This document shows, in pieces, positions 7,446-16,703 of a stretch of DNA of 64,000 nt; position 1 is the first letter of the stretch, and the number at the start of each line of letters is the position of its first letter. The stretch spans positions 310,001 through 374,000 of the forward strand of contig NZ_JAMJWG010000006.1 in NCBI RefSeq assembly GCF_024435355.1. Reading direction: 5' to 3'. The DNA comes from Streptomyces odontomachi. Lineage in GTDB: Bacteria > Actinomycetota > Actinomycetes > Streptomycetales > Streptomycetaceae. A program made the position numbers and the translations under genes. A model generated the notes under the pieces. That model was not told the origin of the DNA. It saw only the letters and a program-made list of their open reading frames with translations, and did not search any database.

Positions 7446-9593
7446 ATGACCCCTCTCACCGGAGGAACCCGCGTACAGAAGGTGCGGGGCCTTCTCGACG
7501 CCGTACGGGCCGAGGGGCGCACCGCCCTCACCGCGCCCGAAGGCAAGGTGATCGCGGACGCCTACGGCATCGCCGTCCCCGGCGAGCGGCTGGCGAAGGA
7601 CGTCGACGAGGCGGTGTCCTTCGCGGCCCGCTTCGACGGTCCCGTCGTCATGAAGATCGTCTCACCGGACATCCTGCACAAGACCGACGCCGGCGGTGTC
7701 ATGGTCGGCGTGGCGGGCGCCGCCGACGTCAAGTCCGCGTTCCACACGATCGTCGACAACGCACGTGCCTACGCGCCGGACGCCAGGATCGACGGCGTCC
7801 AGGTGCAGGAGTTGTTGCCGCAGGGGCAGGAGGTCATCGTCGGTGCGGTCACCGACCCCACCTTCGGCAAGGTGGTCGCCTTCGGGCTCGGCGGGGTGCT
7901 GGTGGAGGTCCTCAAGGACGTCACGTTCCGTCTTGCGCCCGTGGACGACGGCGAGGCGGCGTCCATGCTGGACTCGATACGCGCCGCCGAGGTGCTGCGC
8001 GGGGTGCGCGGCGCCGAGCCGGTCGACCGTACGGCGCTCGCCGAGCAGATCCGCCGGGTCTCCGAACTGGTCACCGACTTCCCGGAGATCGCCGAGGTGG
8101 ACCTCAATCCGGTGATCGCCACGGCCGACGGCGCCGTCGCCGCCGACATCCGGGTGATCCTCGCCGAGGGCGCTCCCAAGCCGCGGCGCACCTTCACGCG
8201 CGAGGAGATCCTCGGCACGATGCGGCGCCTGATGGAGCCGCGGTCGATCGCCGTGATCGGGGCCTCCAACGAGGCGGGCAAGATCGGCAACTCGGTCATG
8301 CGCAACCTGATCGACGGCGGGTTCTCCGGTGAGATCCACCCGGTGAACCCCAAGGCCGACGACATCCTGGGCCACAAGGCGTACAAGAGCGTGACGGACG
8401 TGCCCGGCGAGGTGGACGTGGCGGTCTTCGCGATCCCCGCGAAGTTCGTGGCCGCCGCCCTCAAGGAGGTCGGCCGCAAGGGCATCCCCAACGCGGTGCT
8501 GATCCCGTCCGGTTTCGCGGAGACCGGCGAGCACGAGATGCAGGCGGAGATCGTCAGCATCGCCGAGGAGCACGGGACCCGGCTGCTCGGACCGAACATC
8601 TACGGCTACTACGCCACCTGGCAGGACCTGTGCGCCACGTTCTGCACCCCCTACGACGTCAAGGGCGGGGTGGCGCTGACCTCGCAGTCCGGCGGCATCG
8701 GCATGGCCATCCTGGGCTTCGCGCGTACCACCAGGACGGGTGTATCCGCGATCGTCGGCCTCGGCAACAAGTCCGACATCGACGAGGACGACCTGCTGAC
8801 CTGGTTCGGCGAGGACCCGAACACCGAGTGCATCGCGATGCACCTGGAGGACCTCAAGGACGGCCGGGCCTTCGTCGAGGCGGCACGGGCGACAGTGCCG
8901 AAGAAGCCCGTCGTGGTCCTGAAGGCGGGCCGTACCGCGGCCGGTGCCAAGGCGGCCGGTTCGCACACCGGCGCGCTCGCCGGCGACGACGCCGTCTACG
9001 ACGACATCCTGCGGCAGGCCGGCGTCATCCGTGCACCGGGTCTGAACGAGATGCTGGAGTACGCGCGGGCGCTGCCCGTGCTGCCCGCCCCGCAGGGCGA
9101 CAACATCGTGATCATCACCGGTGCCGGCGGCAGCGGCGTGCTGCTGTCCGACGCGGTGACCGACAACGGTCTTTCGCTGATGGAGATCCCGCCCGACCTG
9201 GACGCTTCCTTCCGGAAGTTCATCCCGCCCTTCGGGGCGGCGGGCAACCCGGTGGACATCACCGGCGGCGAACCACCGTCGACGTACGAGGCGACCATCC
9301 GGCTCGGTCTCGAGGACCCGCGCATCCACGCGCTGGTGCTGGGTTACTGGCACACGATCGTGACCCCGCCCATGGTCTTCGCCGAACTCACCGCGCGCGT
9401 GGTGGCCGAGTTCCGCGAACGCGGCATCGAGAAGCCCGTGGTGGCTTCGCTGGCGGGTGACACCGAGGTCGAAGAGGCCTGTGCGTACCTCTTCGAGCGT
9501 GGTGTCGTCGCCTACCCCTATACCACCGAGAAGCCAGTCGCGGTTCTCGGTGCGAAGTACCGCTGGGCACGGGCCGCAGGACTACTCACCTAG
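7446..9593 (+). CDS. ADP-forming acyl-CoA synthetase (acetate-CoA ligase family)
   Basis: The 715-residue fused enzyme has domains in beta-then-alpha order. An ATP-grasp domain covers about residues 25-235 (VVMKIVSPDILHKTDAGG). A CoA-binding Rossmann domain starts near 262 (IAVIGASNEAGKIGN), followed by succinyl-CoA-ligase-like domains. The phosphohistidine is His507 in SHTGALAGDD. The family makes acyl-CoA from acid, CoA and ATP, with ADP as product. In this operon it could prime the cycle by making formyl-, acetyl- or oxalyl-CoA, which is inference. It lies three bases after frc and 73 bases before the transporter. Confidence 0.82.
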   Translation: MTPLTGGTRVQKVRGLLDAVRAEGRTALTAPEGKVIADAYGIAVPGERLAKDVDEAVSFAARFDGPVVMKIVSPDILHKTDAGGVMVGVAGAADVKSAFHTIVDNARAYAPDARIDGVQVQELLPQGQEVIVGAVTDPTFGKVVAFGLGGVLVEVLKDVTFRLAPVDDGEAASMLDSIRAAEVLRGVRGAEPVDRTALAEQIRRVSELVTDFPEIAEVDLNPVIATADGAVAADIRVILAEGAPKPRRTFTREEILGTMRRLMEPRSIAVIGASNEAGKIGNSVMRNLIDGGFSGEIHPVNPKADDILGHKAYKSVTDVPGEVDVAVFAIPAKFVAAALKEVGRKGIPNAVLIPSGFAETGEHEMQAEIVSIAEEHGTRLLGPNIYGYYATWQDLCATFCTPYDVKGGVALTSQSGGIGMAILGFARTTRTGVSAIVGLGNKSDIDEDDLLTWFGEDPNTECIAMHLEDLKDGRAFVEAARATVPKKPVVVLKAGRTAAGAKAAGSHTGALAGDDAVYDDILRQAGVIRAPGLNEMLEYARALPVLPAPQGDNIVIITGAGGSGVLLSDAVTDNGLSLMEIPPDLDASFRKFIPPFGAAGNPVDITGGEPPSTYEATIRLGLEDPRIHALVLGYWHTIVTPPMVFAELTARVVAEFRERGIEKPVVASLAGDTEVEEACAYLFERGVVAYPYTTEKPVAVLGAKYRWARAAGLLT

Positions 9594-9666
9594 GCCCCGT
9601 CCTGCGCGCGAAAGAGGTTTGGACAGGGGGCGCTGGCCAGTTCTTTCGAAGCCAAGGGGATGTTTC

Positions 9667-11061
9667 ATGAGCACAGCTGAGAAACCGGAAGCGACTGGTG
9701 TCGCGTACCGGGAGGTGACAGACAGCAGAGGCCGCGTGTATCGCATCGGCGAGACCGACCGGGAAATCCTCGGTTACTCGCGCAAGCTCATGGTGTACCT
9801 GCCGTGGGCGGCGATGATGGCGATCAGCGTCTCCGAGTACGCCTTCGGGTCGGCGGAGGACACCCTCTCCTCGGCCCATGGCTGGACACAGAGCAACACC
9901 TTCTGGCTCCTGAGCGTCTGGGTGTTCTTCCAGGCCGGGGTCGCCTTCCCCGCGGGCTGGCTACGCGAGCGGGGATACGTCACCGCGCGCCGTGCGGTCT
10001 TCATCGGAGCGGCGCTCTGCGCGGTGAGCTTCTTTTCGCTCTCGCACTTCGACAACGTGGTCCTGGCCCTGCTGGGCTTCGGTGTGGTGGGCGGCCTGGG
10101 CTCCGGCCTCATCTACGCCACCTGTATCAACATGGTGGGCAAGTGGTTCCCGGAGCGCCGCGGTGCCAAGACAGGGTTCGTCAACGGCGGCTTCGCCTAC
10201 GGCTCCCTGCCCTTCATATTCATCTTCAACTACTGGTTCGACACCGGTAACTACCAGTCGGTGCTGGACCTGATCGGCCTCTGGGTGCTGCTCGCGGTGA
10301 TCGCCTGCGGATGGTTCTTCAAGGACCCGCCGAAGAACTGGTGGCCCGCCGAGGTCGACCCGCTGAACCCGCCGAAGCGGACGAAGTCGGCGAACAGCAT
10401 GGAGAAGAACCCGCCCGCGGTGCGGCAGTACACCCCCAAGGAGGCCCTGCGCACCGGCATGGTGCCGCTGATGTGGGTGTGTGTCGTCATGACCGGCGGC
10501 GTGTCCATCTTCGGCATCTCCTTCCAGGTGGACTTCGCCAAGGAGGTCGGGTTCGGTCCGCTGGTGGCGGCCACGTCCATGGGCATCATGTCCGTGATCA
10601 ACGGTATCGGCCGTGCCGTGGTGGGCTGGATGTCCGACATCATGGGCCGCAAGGCGGCGTTGATCCTGGTCATCGTGACCCTGGGCCTCGCCCAGTTCGG
10701 CGTGATCCTGGCGGGGGACATCCACAGCGAGGGGCTGTTCCTGTTCTTCGCCTTCATCTCCGGTTTCGGCGGGGGCGCGTTCTACCCGATGTTCGCGGCC
10801 CTCACCCCGGACTACTTCGGTGAGAACTACAACGCGACCAACTACGGCATGGTCTACAGCGGCAAGCTGGTGGGCGGCCTGTTCGGCGGCGGCCTGGGCG
10901 CCATGGTGGTGGACGCCTGGGGTTACAACGGCGCCTACGCGCTCGCCGGCGGCGTCTCGATGGTGGCGGCCCTCATCGCGCTGCTGCTGCGCCAGCCCGG
11001 TCGGCCGCGGGCCCGGGACATCGCCCCGAACCCGCAGCCGATCAGCAGGGAGGCCGTCTAG
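9667..11061 (+). CDS. OFA-family MFS transporter (oxalate/formate antiporter type)
   Basis: The 464-residue major-facilitator protein has 12 predictable membrane segments. Its N-terminal tail carries YREVTDSRGRVYRIGETDRE, typical of the actinobacterial members. Cytoplasmic loops WLRERGYVTARRA and DIMGRKAALI follow helices 2 and 8 as in the family. Known members exchange oxalate for formate, which fits its place as last gene of the oxc-frc operon. The region between residues about 235 and 265 is a hydrophilic central loop. Unlike the copy at 59.4-60.8 kb, no small membrane partner gene follows it. Its stop is 20 bases from the convergent isomerase gene. Confidence 0.87.
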   Translation: MSTAEKPEATGVAYREVTDSRGRVYRIGETDREILGYSRKLMVYLPWAAMMAISVSEYAFGSAEDTLSSAHGWTQSNTFWLLSVWVFFQAGVAFPAGWLRERGYVTARRAVFIGAALCAVSFFSLSHFDNVVLALLGFGVVGGLGSGLIYATCINMVGKWFPERRGAKTGFVNGGFAYGSLPFIFIFNYWFDTGNYQSVLDLIGLWVLLAVIACGWFFKDPPKNWWPAEVDPLNPPKRTKSANSMEKNPPAVRQYTPKEALRTGMVPLMWVCVVMTGGVSIFGISFQVDFAKEVGFGPLVAATSMGIMSVINGIGRAVVGWMSDIMGRKAALILVIVTLGLAQFGVILAGDIHSEGLFLFFAFISGFGGGAFYPMFAALTPDYFGENYNATNYGMVYSGKLVGGLFGGGLGAMVVDAWGYNGAYALAGGVSMVAALIALLLRQPGRPRARDIAPNPQPISREAV

Positions 11062-11081
11062 GAGGCTCCCCGGCCGACCTT

Positions 11082-12167
11082 TCAGCCTCGTCCTTCGCGC
11101 AGCTTCAACAGATAGGCCGCGGAGCGGCGGGCGGTGCTGAAGGAGTCGGCCGGGGTGTCGTGCTCGACCTGCCAGTGGTGGTCGTGCCCGCGCCGGGTAC
11201 GGCCCACCACGGTGAGGAACGTCTGATAGTCGATGTCTCCGTCTCCGACGTCCACCATGCGGTAGCCGTCGGTGGCGGTTTCGTCATGTACGCCGTCCTT
11301 CACGTGGAACAGCGGGTAGCGCTGCGGCGCCTTCAGCACGTAGTCCAGCGGCTCGAACGGCGCGGGGGTGCCGTCCGGGCGCTTGGAGAAGCGGTACTGG
11401 CCCGCGTACGCCCAGTAGATGTCCATCTCCAGGTGGACCAGGTCGGGGTCGGTCTCTTCGAGCAGCACGTCGTACAGGCGCACGTCCGGCTGGTCGGTGG
11501 CGAAGGCGAACTCGTCCGAGTGGTTGTGCTGGTAGAACTTCATGCCGCGCGCACGGGCCGCCGCTCCGTAGGTGTTGAACTCCTCCGCTGCGCGCTTCCA
11601 GGCGTCGACGGTCTGCCCGTACCGTCCCGGGTTCGACGCGGTGCCGACGTGCGGCAGCCCCAGCGTCTCGGCGTCGTCCAGCACCTTCGTGAGGTTCTGG
11701 GCGAAGGTGTAGGCGTCCGGGTTGTTGTCGTCGGCGTATCCGACGTGCGTGCCGATCGGCGTCAGGCCGTGGTCGTGCGCCAGGGCGCGTAGCTCGTCGA
11801 GGCTGATCGGGCCGACGGCGTCCTGGGTGTAGCCGGCGAACTCGACCTCGCTGTAGCCGTACCGCTCCAGCTCGGAGAAGACGGTGGCGAATCCGACGGA
11901 CGCCACCTTGTCGCGCAGGGTGTAGAGCTGGATGCCGAGCCGGCCCTTGGGGAGGGCGGGCGAACCGTGGGCGGGTGCCGGGGCCGGCTCCGCGTCGGAT
12001 TCCCGGGTCGCGGAGGCGGTGGCTGCCGAGGCATGGGCAGCAGAACCGACGAGGGCGGCGGCGGTGGCGCCCGCGGCGACGCCCAGCATGCCGCGTCTGC
12101 TGAGCCGGTGGGAGAGCTCCTCGTCGTGGGTCCTGGTGGAACGTGCGATGGGGCGGATGCGGGTCAT
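11082..12167 (-). CDS. Tat-exported sugar phosphate isomerase/epimerase-like TIM barrel
   Basis: This is a 361-residue AP-endonuclease-2-type TIM barrel. The N-terminus has a twin-arginine signal (SRRGMLGVAAGATAAALVG, residues about 22-40). Mature segments include LGIQLYTLRD, YSEVEFAGY, FYQHNHSDEF, HLEMDIYWAY and FHVKDGV, which hold the usual metal-binding His, Glu and Asp. The start at 12167 has GAGGAG seven bases upstream. Proteins of this kind act on sugars outside the cytoplasm and often accompany ThuA/DUF1080 and Gfo/Idh genes for 3-keto-sugar turnover, as here. The exact substrate is unknown. Confidence 0.85.
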   Translation of the reverse strand: MTRIRPIARSTRTHDEELSHRLSRRGMLGVAAGATAAALVGSAAHASAATASATRESDAEPAPAPAHGSPALPKGRLGIQLYTLRDKVASVGFATVFSELERYGYSEVEFAGYTQDAVGPISLDELRALAHDHGLTPIGTHVGYADDNNPDAYTFAQNLTKVLDDAETLGLPHVGTASNPGRYGQTVDAWKRAAEEFNTYGAAARARGMKFYQHNHSDEFAFATDQPDVRLYDVLLEETDPDLVHLEMDIYWAYAGQYRFSKRPDGTPAPFEPLDYVLKAPQRYPLFHVKDGVHDETATDGYRMVDVGDGDIDYQTFLTVVGRTRRGHDHHWQVEHDTPADSFSTARRSAAYLLKLREGRG

Positions 12168-12343
12168 GCGGGGACTCCTCGAGGTGCGGGTGAGGTGCTG
12201 TTCTGAAGGTGGTGGGTGTGGGTGGTGGGTGGTGTCGCCCGGCTGGTGGGGGCAGCCCGGATGAGCGGTGGTCTGCACGTTTCCGCTGGTCAGCACCCGT
12301 TGTCAGTGGGGGGTGGTGTACTGGCGTCAGACCAGGAGCCGCT

Positions 12344-13864
12344 TCATTGCAGACCGGCCAGATGAAGCAGCAGCGATTTCACGTCGGTGGCCTCGATACG
12401 GCCGTCGACGGCGTGGGGGGTGGAGCACAGGATGAGCGGACCGTTGTCCTCGTCGCCGTCCGCGGGCAGGCGGCCATGGCTGCCGCGAATAGGTGAGGGG
12501 TCGAGGGGCACCACCGCCATGCGGTAGCGCATGCCGAGCTTCTTGCGGGCCAGCGCGCCCGCGGCCTTGAGCCGCACATACGGGTCGAGCGGGTCCATGA
12601 AGAGTTCCACCGGGTCGTAGCCGGGCTTGCGGTGGATCTCGACCAGCTGCGCGAAGTCCGGTGCCAGGGCGTCGTCGAGCCAGTAGTAGTAGGTGAACCA
12701 GGCATCCGGTTCCGCGACGGCGACCAGCTCGCCCGAGCGGGGATGATCCAGGTGGTGGGCCTTCTTGCCTTCGTCGTCCAGCAGCCGCTCGATGCCCGCG
12801 ACCCCTTCCAACGCCCGCCGGGTGGCGTCCATGTCCTCCGGGCGGCGTACGTAGACGTGCGCGATCTGGTGGTCGGCGACCGCGAAGGCACGGGAGGCCA
12901 TGGGGTCCAGGTACTCCATGCCGTCCTGGGTGTGGACCTCCAGCAGCCCGGCCCGGCGCAGCACACGGTTGATGTCCACGGGACGGCTGACCGGTGTGAT
13001 GCCGTATTCGGAGAGTGCGACGACGGTGCGGCCGGTGCGCCGGGCATCGTCCAGCAGCGGGGCCAGCGCCGCGTCGAGCTCGGCTGCCGCCCGGTGGGCA
13101 CGGGGGTCGTCGGGGCCGAAGCGTTGCAGGTCGTAGTCGAGATGGGGGAGGTAGCACAGGGCGAGGTCCGGGCGGCGGGTGGCGAGGATGTGCCGGGTGG
13201 CGTCGATGATCCACCGGCTGGAGACGAGGTCGGCGCCCGGACCCCAGAAGTGGAAGAGCGGGAAGGTGCCGAGGGTGCGGGTGAGTTCGTCGTGCAGGTC
13301 CGGGGGCCTGGTGTAGCAGTCGGGTTCCTTGCGGCCGTCCGCGTAGTAGACGGGGCGGGGGGTGACGGTGATGTCGGTGTCCGCACCCATGGCGTACCAC
13401 CAGCAGATGTTGGCGACGGTGTACCCGGGGTGGATGCGCCGGGCCGCGTCCCACAGCTTGTCGCCCGCGACGAGACCATTGTGCTGCCGCCACAGCAGGA
13501 CGTCACCGAGCTCGCGGAAGTACCAGCCGTTGGCGACGATGCCGTGCTCGGCGGGGGTGGTACCGGTCAGGAAGGTCGACTGCGCACTACAGGTGACGGC
13601 GGGCAGCACGGTACCGAGCGGCGCCCGCGAGCCGCTGCGGGCCAGCGCCCGAAGATGCGGCATGTGATCGAGGAGCCGGGGGGTGAGGCCGACGACGTCG
13701 AGGACGAGGAGCGGCGTGGGCGCGGTGGCACCGGCGGCGGGGCCGGGTGCGGCGCCGGGCGTGGTCCCGGGCGTGGTGTTCCGCGCGTCTGCGGGGGATT
13801 CGACAGGTGCCGCGGGGCGCGTGTCGTCGCGGTCGGGGCCGGTGTGGTCGGCGGGCGGTGTCAT
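12344..13864 (-). CDS. Alkaline phosphatase-superfamily phosphodiesterase (EboF-like position)
   Basis: This 506-residue member of the nucleotide pyrophosphatase/phosphodiesterase family has the metal site LDVVGLTPRLL, the Thr/Ser nucleophile region TVLPAVTCSAQSTFLTG, HLDYDLQRFG, and C-terminal HGRLPADGDED. About the first 50 residues are Pro/Ala/Thr-rich and unstructured. It is the last gene of a seven-gene operon and overlaps eboE by four bases. Ebo clusters of other phyla also include such a phosphodiesterase. A role in hydrolysing a phosphorylated isoprenoid or inositol intermediate is plausible but inferred. Confidence 0.82.
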   Translation of the reverse strand: MTPPADHTGPDRDDTRPAAPVESPADARNTTPGTTPGAAPGPAAGATAPTPLLVLDVVGLTPRLLDHMPHLRALARSGSRAPLGTVLPAVTCSAQSTFLTGTTPAEHGIVANGWYFRELGDVLLWRQHNGLVAGDKLWDAARRIHPGYTVANICWWYAMGADTDITVTPRPVYYADGRKEPDCYTRPPDLHDELTRTLGTFPLFHFWGPGADLVSSRWIIDATRHILATRRPDLALCYLPHLDYDLQRFGPDDPRAHRAAAELDAALAPLLDDARRTGRTVVALSEYGITPVSRPVDINRVLRRAGLLEVHTQDGMEYLDPMASRAFAVADHQIAHVYVRRPEDMDATRRALEGVAGIERLLDDEGKKAHHLDHPRSGELVAVAEPDAWFTYYYWLDDALAPDFAQLVEIHRKPGYDPVELFMDPLDPYVRLKAAGALARKKLGMRYRMAVVPLDPSPIRGSHGRLPADGDEDNGPLILCSTPHAVDGRIEATDVKSLLLHLAGLQ

Positions 13865-15129
13865 GGGAGTTCCTTCAGGCCGAGGTCCGTCAGGAGGTCG
13901 CGGGCGAGGGTGAGTTCGGCGGCGATGCCGTCGGCCAGTTGCGCTCGGCCGCGCGGCCGCAGCTCGGGCGGCAGCGCCTGCCACGTGTACGTCTCGACCT
14001 CCAGGTGCCGGGTGACCGGGTGCGGCCCGCCGACCAGCCGGGCGAGGGTGGCGGTGAGGACGTCCAGCGTGGAGGTGAGCGGGGCGGCGGGTGCCGCGTG
14101 CAGGGGGACGTGGAAGTGCGCCCGCCAGGGGGCGCCGGTGGGCAGACCGGTGCCGTTCAGGGCCTCGCCGAGGTCGTCGGTGCCGAGCAGACCGCCCGGG
14201 GCCCGGCCTGCTCCGGGCGGCGCGGTGCCCGTCGCGTCCGGGGCCGAGCGCGCGCCGGCCGGTCCGGGCGGTGCCCCGTCGGCACCGTCCCCGGGGGCGT
14301 GCAGGGTGCGGGTCTGGTGGAGGAAGCGGGGCTCGTCGAAGGCGGCAAGGGCCTGGCGCACCTCGGGCAGCCGGGGGTGCTCGGCGTGCAGGGCGGCGGA
14401 CAGCTGCGACTTGACGACGGGGACGCCGGCCGCGGCGAGCGCCGCCAGGGCGGCGTCCGGGTCCTCGAAGGAGGTGGCGAGATGACAGGTGTCGACGCAG
14501 ATCCCGATGCGGGGGTGGCCGACGGCGGTGAGCGGGGCGATGGCGTCGCCGGTGGTCTCCACCGTGCAGCCGGGCTCCGGCTCCAGGCCGACCCGGATGG
14601 AGCGGCCGGTCAGCTCCTGAAGCGCGTCCAGCCGCTCGCCGAGGGTGGTGAGTGCGGCATGGGCGGTGGCGGCCCGTGCCGCGTCGTAGCCGACGCGCCA
14701 GGCGATCGGCAGGGTGGAGATGGTGCCTTCGGACACGTCGGCGGGCAGCAGGCTGCCGAGCAGCCTGGCCAGGTCGAGCGTGTGGGTGAGCCGTTCGGCG
14801 TCGGCCCAGTCCGGCTGGTAGACGCGGTACTTGACCTGCTCGGCGCCGAACCCCTGGTAGGGGAAGCCGTTGAGGGTGACCACCTCCAGGCCGCGCCGGT
14901 CCAGCTCGGTGCGCAGACCGCGCAGCGCAGCGGGGTCGCTGATCAGGGTGCGGGCGGCGTCCTTGGCCAGCCAGAGGCCGATGCCGAGACGGTCCCGGCC
15001 GAGCCGTCTGCGCACCGGTTCGCAGTGGTCCCGCAGTTGCGCGAGGACACCGTCCAGGGTCTCCGCGGGGTGCACGTTGGTGCAGTAGGCGAGATGGACG
15101 ACGGTCCCGTCCGGATGCCGGAAGCGCAT
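13861..15129 (-). CDS. eboE: Metabolite-traffic protein EboE (TIM barrel)
   Basis: The 422-residue xylose-isomerase-like TIM barrel begins with a short N-terminal extension (HLAYCTNVHPAETLDGV), typical of EboE. It then has GLWLAKDAA, TLNGFPYQGFG, GLEPEPGCTVET and ICVDTCHLATSFED, giving the Glu/Asp/His metal ligands. An Ala/Pro/Gly-rich insertion of about 60 residues (near 285-345) interrupts the C-terminal half. It overlaps both neighbours or nearly so (ATGA with the phosphodiesterase, three bases after the TatD gene). In cyanobacteria the ebo operon is needed to move a scytonemin precursor to the periplasm; the biochemical role of EboE is not known. Confidence 0.8.
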   Translation of the reverse strand: MRFRHPDGTVVHLAYCTNVHPAETLDGVLAQLRDHCEPVRRRLGRDRLGIGLWLAKDAARTLISDPAALRGLRTELDRRGLEVVTLNGFPYQGFGAEQVKYRVYQPDWADAERLTHTLDLARLLGSLLPADVSEGTISTLPIAWRVGYDAARAATAHAALTTLGERLDALQELTGRSIRVGLEPEPGCTVETTGDAIAPLTAVGHPRIGICVDTCHLATSFEDPDAALAALAAAGVPVVKSQLSAALHAEHPRLPEVRQALAAFDEPRFLHQTRTLHAPGDGADGAPPGPAGARSAPDATGTAPPGAGRAPGGLLGTDDLGEALNGTGLPTGAPWRAHFHVPLHAAPAAPLTSTLDVLTATLARLVGGPHPVTRHLEVETYTWQALPPELRPRGRAQLADGIAAELTLARDLLTDLGLKELP

Positions 15130-15132
15130 CGC

Positions 15133-15996
15133 TCACTCCCCCGCCGTCTTGGGGACGCCGCGCAGGATCGAGTTGCCCTCGTGGGTGGCCCCCGGTGCCA
15201 CGACCTCCAGGGCGAGCCGTCCGCTCAGACCGTAGAAGGCGACCGGATTGCGCCACAGCACACGGTCGACGTCGTCCTCGGAGAAGCCGGCCGCCAGCAT
15301 GGCGTCACCGACCCTCCGGGTCTTCAGCGGATCGCTCTTGCCCCAGTCGGCGGCCGAGTTGACCAGCACCTTCTCGGGCCCGTACGTCTGGAGCACGGCG
15401 ACCATGCGCTCCTCGTCCATCTTGGTGTCCGGATAGACGGAGAAGCCGAGCCAGCATCCGCCGTCCTTGGCCTCCTTGACGGTGGTCTCGTTGAGGTGGT
15501 CGATCAGCACCCGCTCCGGGGAGAGCGCCGACTCGCGCACCAGGTCGAGGGTGCGGCGCAGCCCGGCGAGCTTGTCGCGGTGCGGGGTGTGCACCAGCGC
15601 CGGCAGCTCGTGGTCCACGGCGAGCTGGAGCTGTGCGGCGAGCGCGGTGTCCTCGGCCGGGGTCATGGAGTCGTAGCCGATCTCGCCGACCGCGACGACG
15701 TTGTCCTTGACGAGATACCGGGGCAGTTCGTCGAGGACGGGCACGCAGCGTGGGTCGTTCGCCTCTTTGGGGTTGAGGGCGAGCGTGCAGTGGTGGGCGA
15801 TGCCGTACTGCGCGGCGCGGAACGGCTCCCAGCCGAGGAGCGAGTCGAAGTAGTCCAGGAAGGAGGCCGGGGAGGTACGCGGTTGGCCCAGCCAGAACGA
15901 CGGCTCGACGACGGCGCGGACGCCCGCCTGGTACATCGCCTCGTAGTCGTCCGTGGTGCGGGAGGTCATGTGGATGTGCGGGTCGAAGATGCGCAT
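15133..15996 (-). CDS. eboB: TatD-family metal-dependent hydrolase EboB
   Basis: The 287-residue amidohydrolase-fold protein has the N-terminal metal motif FDPHIHM. Further ligands are in VGEIGYDS (Glu), LVHTPHRDK (His), VLIDHLNE (His) and VNSAADWGKSDP (Asp), the order expected for TatD enzymes. Its length is normal. The ATG overlaps the eboA stop by one base. In ebo clusters this is EboB. It is probably cytoplasmic, because no signal peptide is visible. Confidence 0.82.
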   Translation of the reverse strand: MRIFDPHIHMTSRTTDDYEAMYQAGVRAVVEPSFWLGQPRTSPASFLDYFDSLLGWEPFRAAQYGIAHHCTLALNPKEANDPRCVPVLDELPRYLVKDNVVAVGEIGYDSMTPAEDTALAAQLQLAVDHELPALVHTPHRDKLAGLRRTLDLVRESALSPERVLIDHLNETTVKEAKDGGCWLGFSVYPDTKMDEERMVAVLQTYGPEKVLVNSAADWGKSDPLKTRRVGDAMLAAGFSEDDVDRVLWRNPVAFYGLSGRLALEVVAPGATHEGNSILRGVPKTAGE

Positions 15997-16703
15997 CAGG
16001 ACTCCTCGGTGGTGACGCCGGTCAGGGTCAGGACGCGGCGCAGGTCGTCGGGCACCGCTCGGCCCGCCGCCCTGCGCTCCTGGGCGTAGTCGCCGAGCAT
16101 GCGGGCGAGTTCGGCGTCATCGCGTGCGCGCCGCGGCAGCTCCGCCACGGCGGCCACGGGCACACCGGTGAACAGGCACTTGAGGACCGCGTGCCGCCAG
16201 GCATGGGCGTCGAGGTGCGCCGCGGCGTAGCTGCCGACGGCCGCGGCCACCAGCCGGGTGTCGTTGGTGCGCAGCGCGTCCTCGACCAGCGGCAGCGCCT
16301 CGGGGCCTGCCACCAGGTCCGGCAGCGCGGCCAGTACGGCGCGGCGTTCGGCCGCGCTGCCCTGGGTGTACAGCCGGGTGACCGTGTCGAGGTCCGGGCG
16401 CGCGGCGCGCAGCAGCAGCACGCGTGCACGGTCCGCGTGGTCGGGCCCGCAGCGCCGGCCCGCCTCGGCGAACCGCAGTTCCCAGGCGGGCAGCCGGCGG
16501 GTCGAGGGTGCGACGGCGCCGGTGGCAGGGGCGGCGCCGGTCGCAGGGGCGGTGCCGGGGGCGGGCGCGGGCGTGGGGCCGCCGGGCGGGGCGGCGTCGG
16601 CGGCCTGCGCGAGGGCGCGGTCGAGCCAGTCGCGTGCCGCCTCGTCCAGCGCTGCTTCCAGCGCGCCACGGAGGGGGTCGGTGCCGGCGGCAGGTCCGGT
16701 CAC
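15996..16703 (-). CDS. eboA: EboA-like helical repeat protein
   Basis: The 235-residue protein is Ala/Arg/Leu-rich with predicted paired helices. Helices such as LRFAEAGRRCG, AERRAVLAALPDLV and DTRLVAAAVGSYAAAHLDA look HEAT-like, and WRHAVLKCLFTGVPV near residue 165 is the most conserved EboA-type segment. A Pro/Ala stretch (about 38-70) splits the N-terminal helix from the rest. The GTG start (16703) overlaps the preceding gene's stop as GTGA. EboA has no known catalytic activity; a scaffold role is inferred from the repeats. Confidence 0.72.
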   Translation of the reverse strand: MTGPAAGTDPLRGALEAALDEAARDWLDRALAQAADAAPPGGPTPAPAPGTAPATGAAPATGAVAPSTRRLPAWELRFAEAGRRCGPDHADRARVLLLRAARPDLDTVTRLYTQGSAAERRAVLAALPDLVAGPEALPLVEDALRTNDTRLVAAAVGSYAAAHLDAHAWRHAVLKCLFTGVPVAAVAELPRRARDDAELARMLGDYAQERRAAGRAVPDDLRRVLTLTGVTTEES

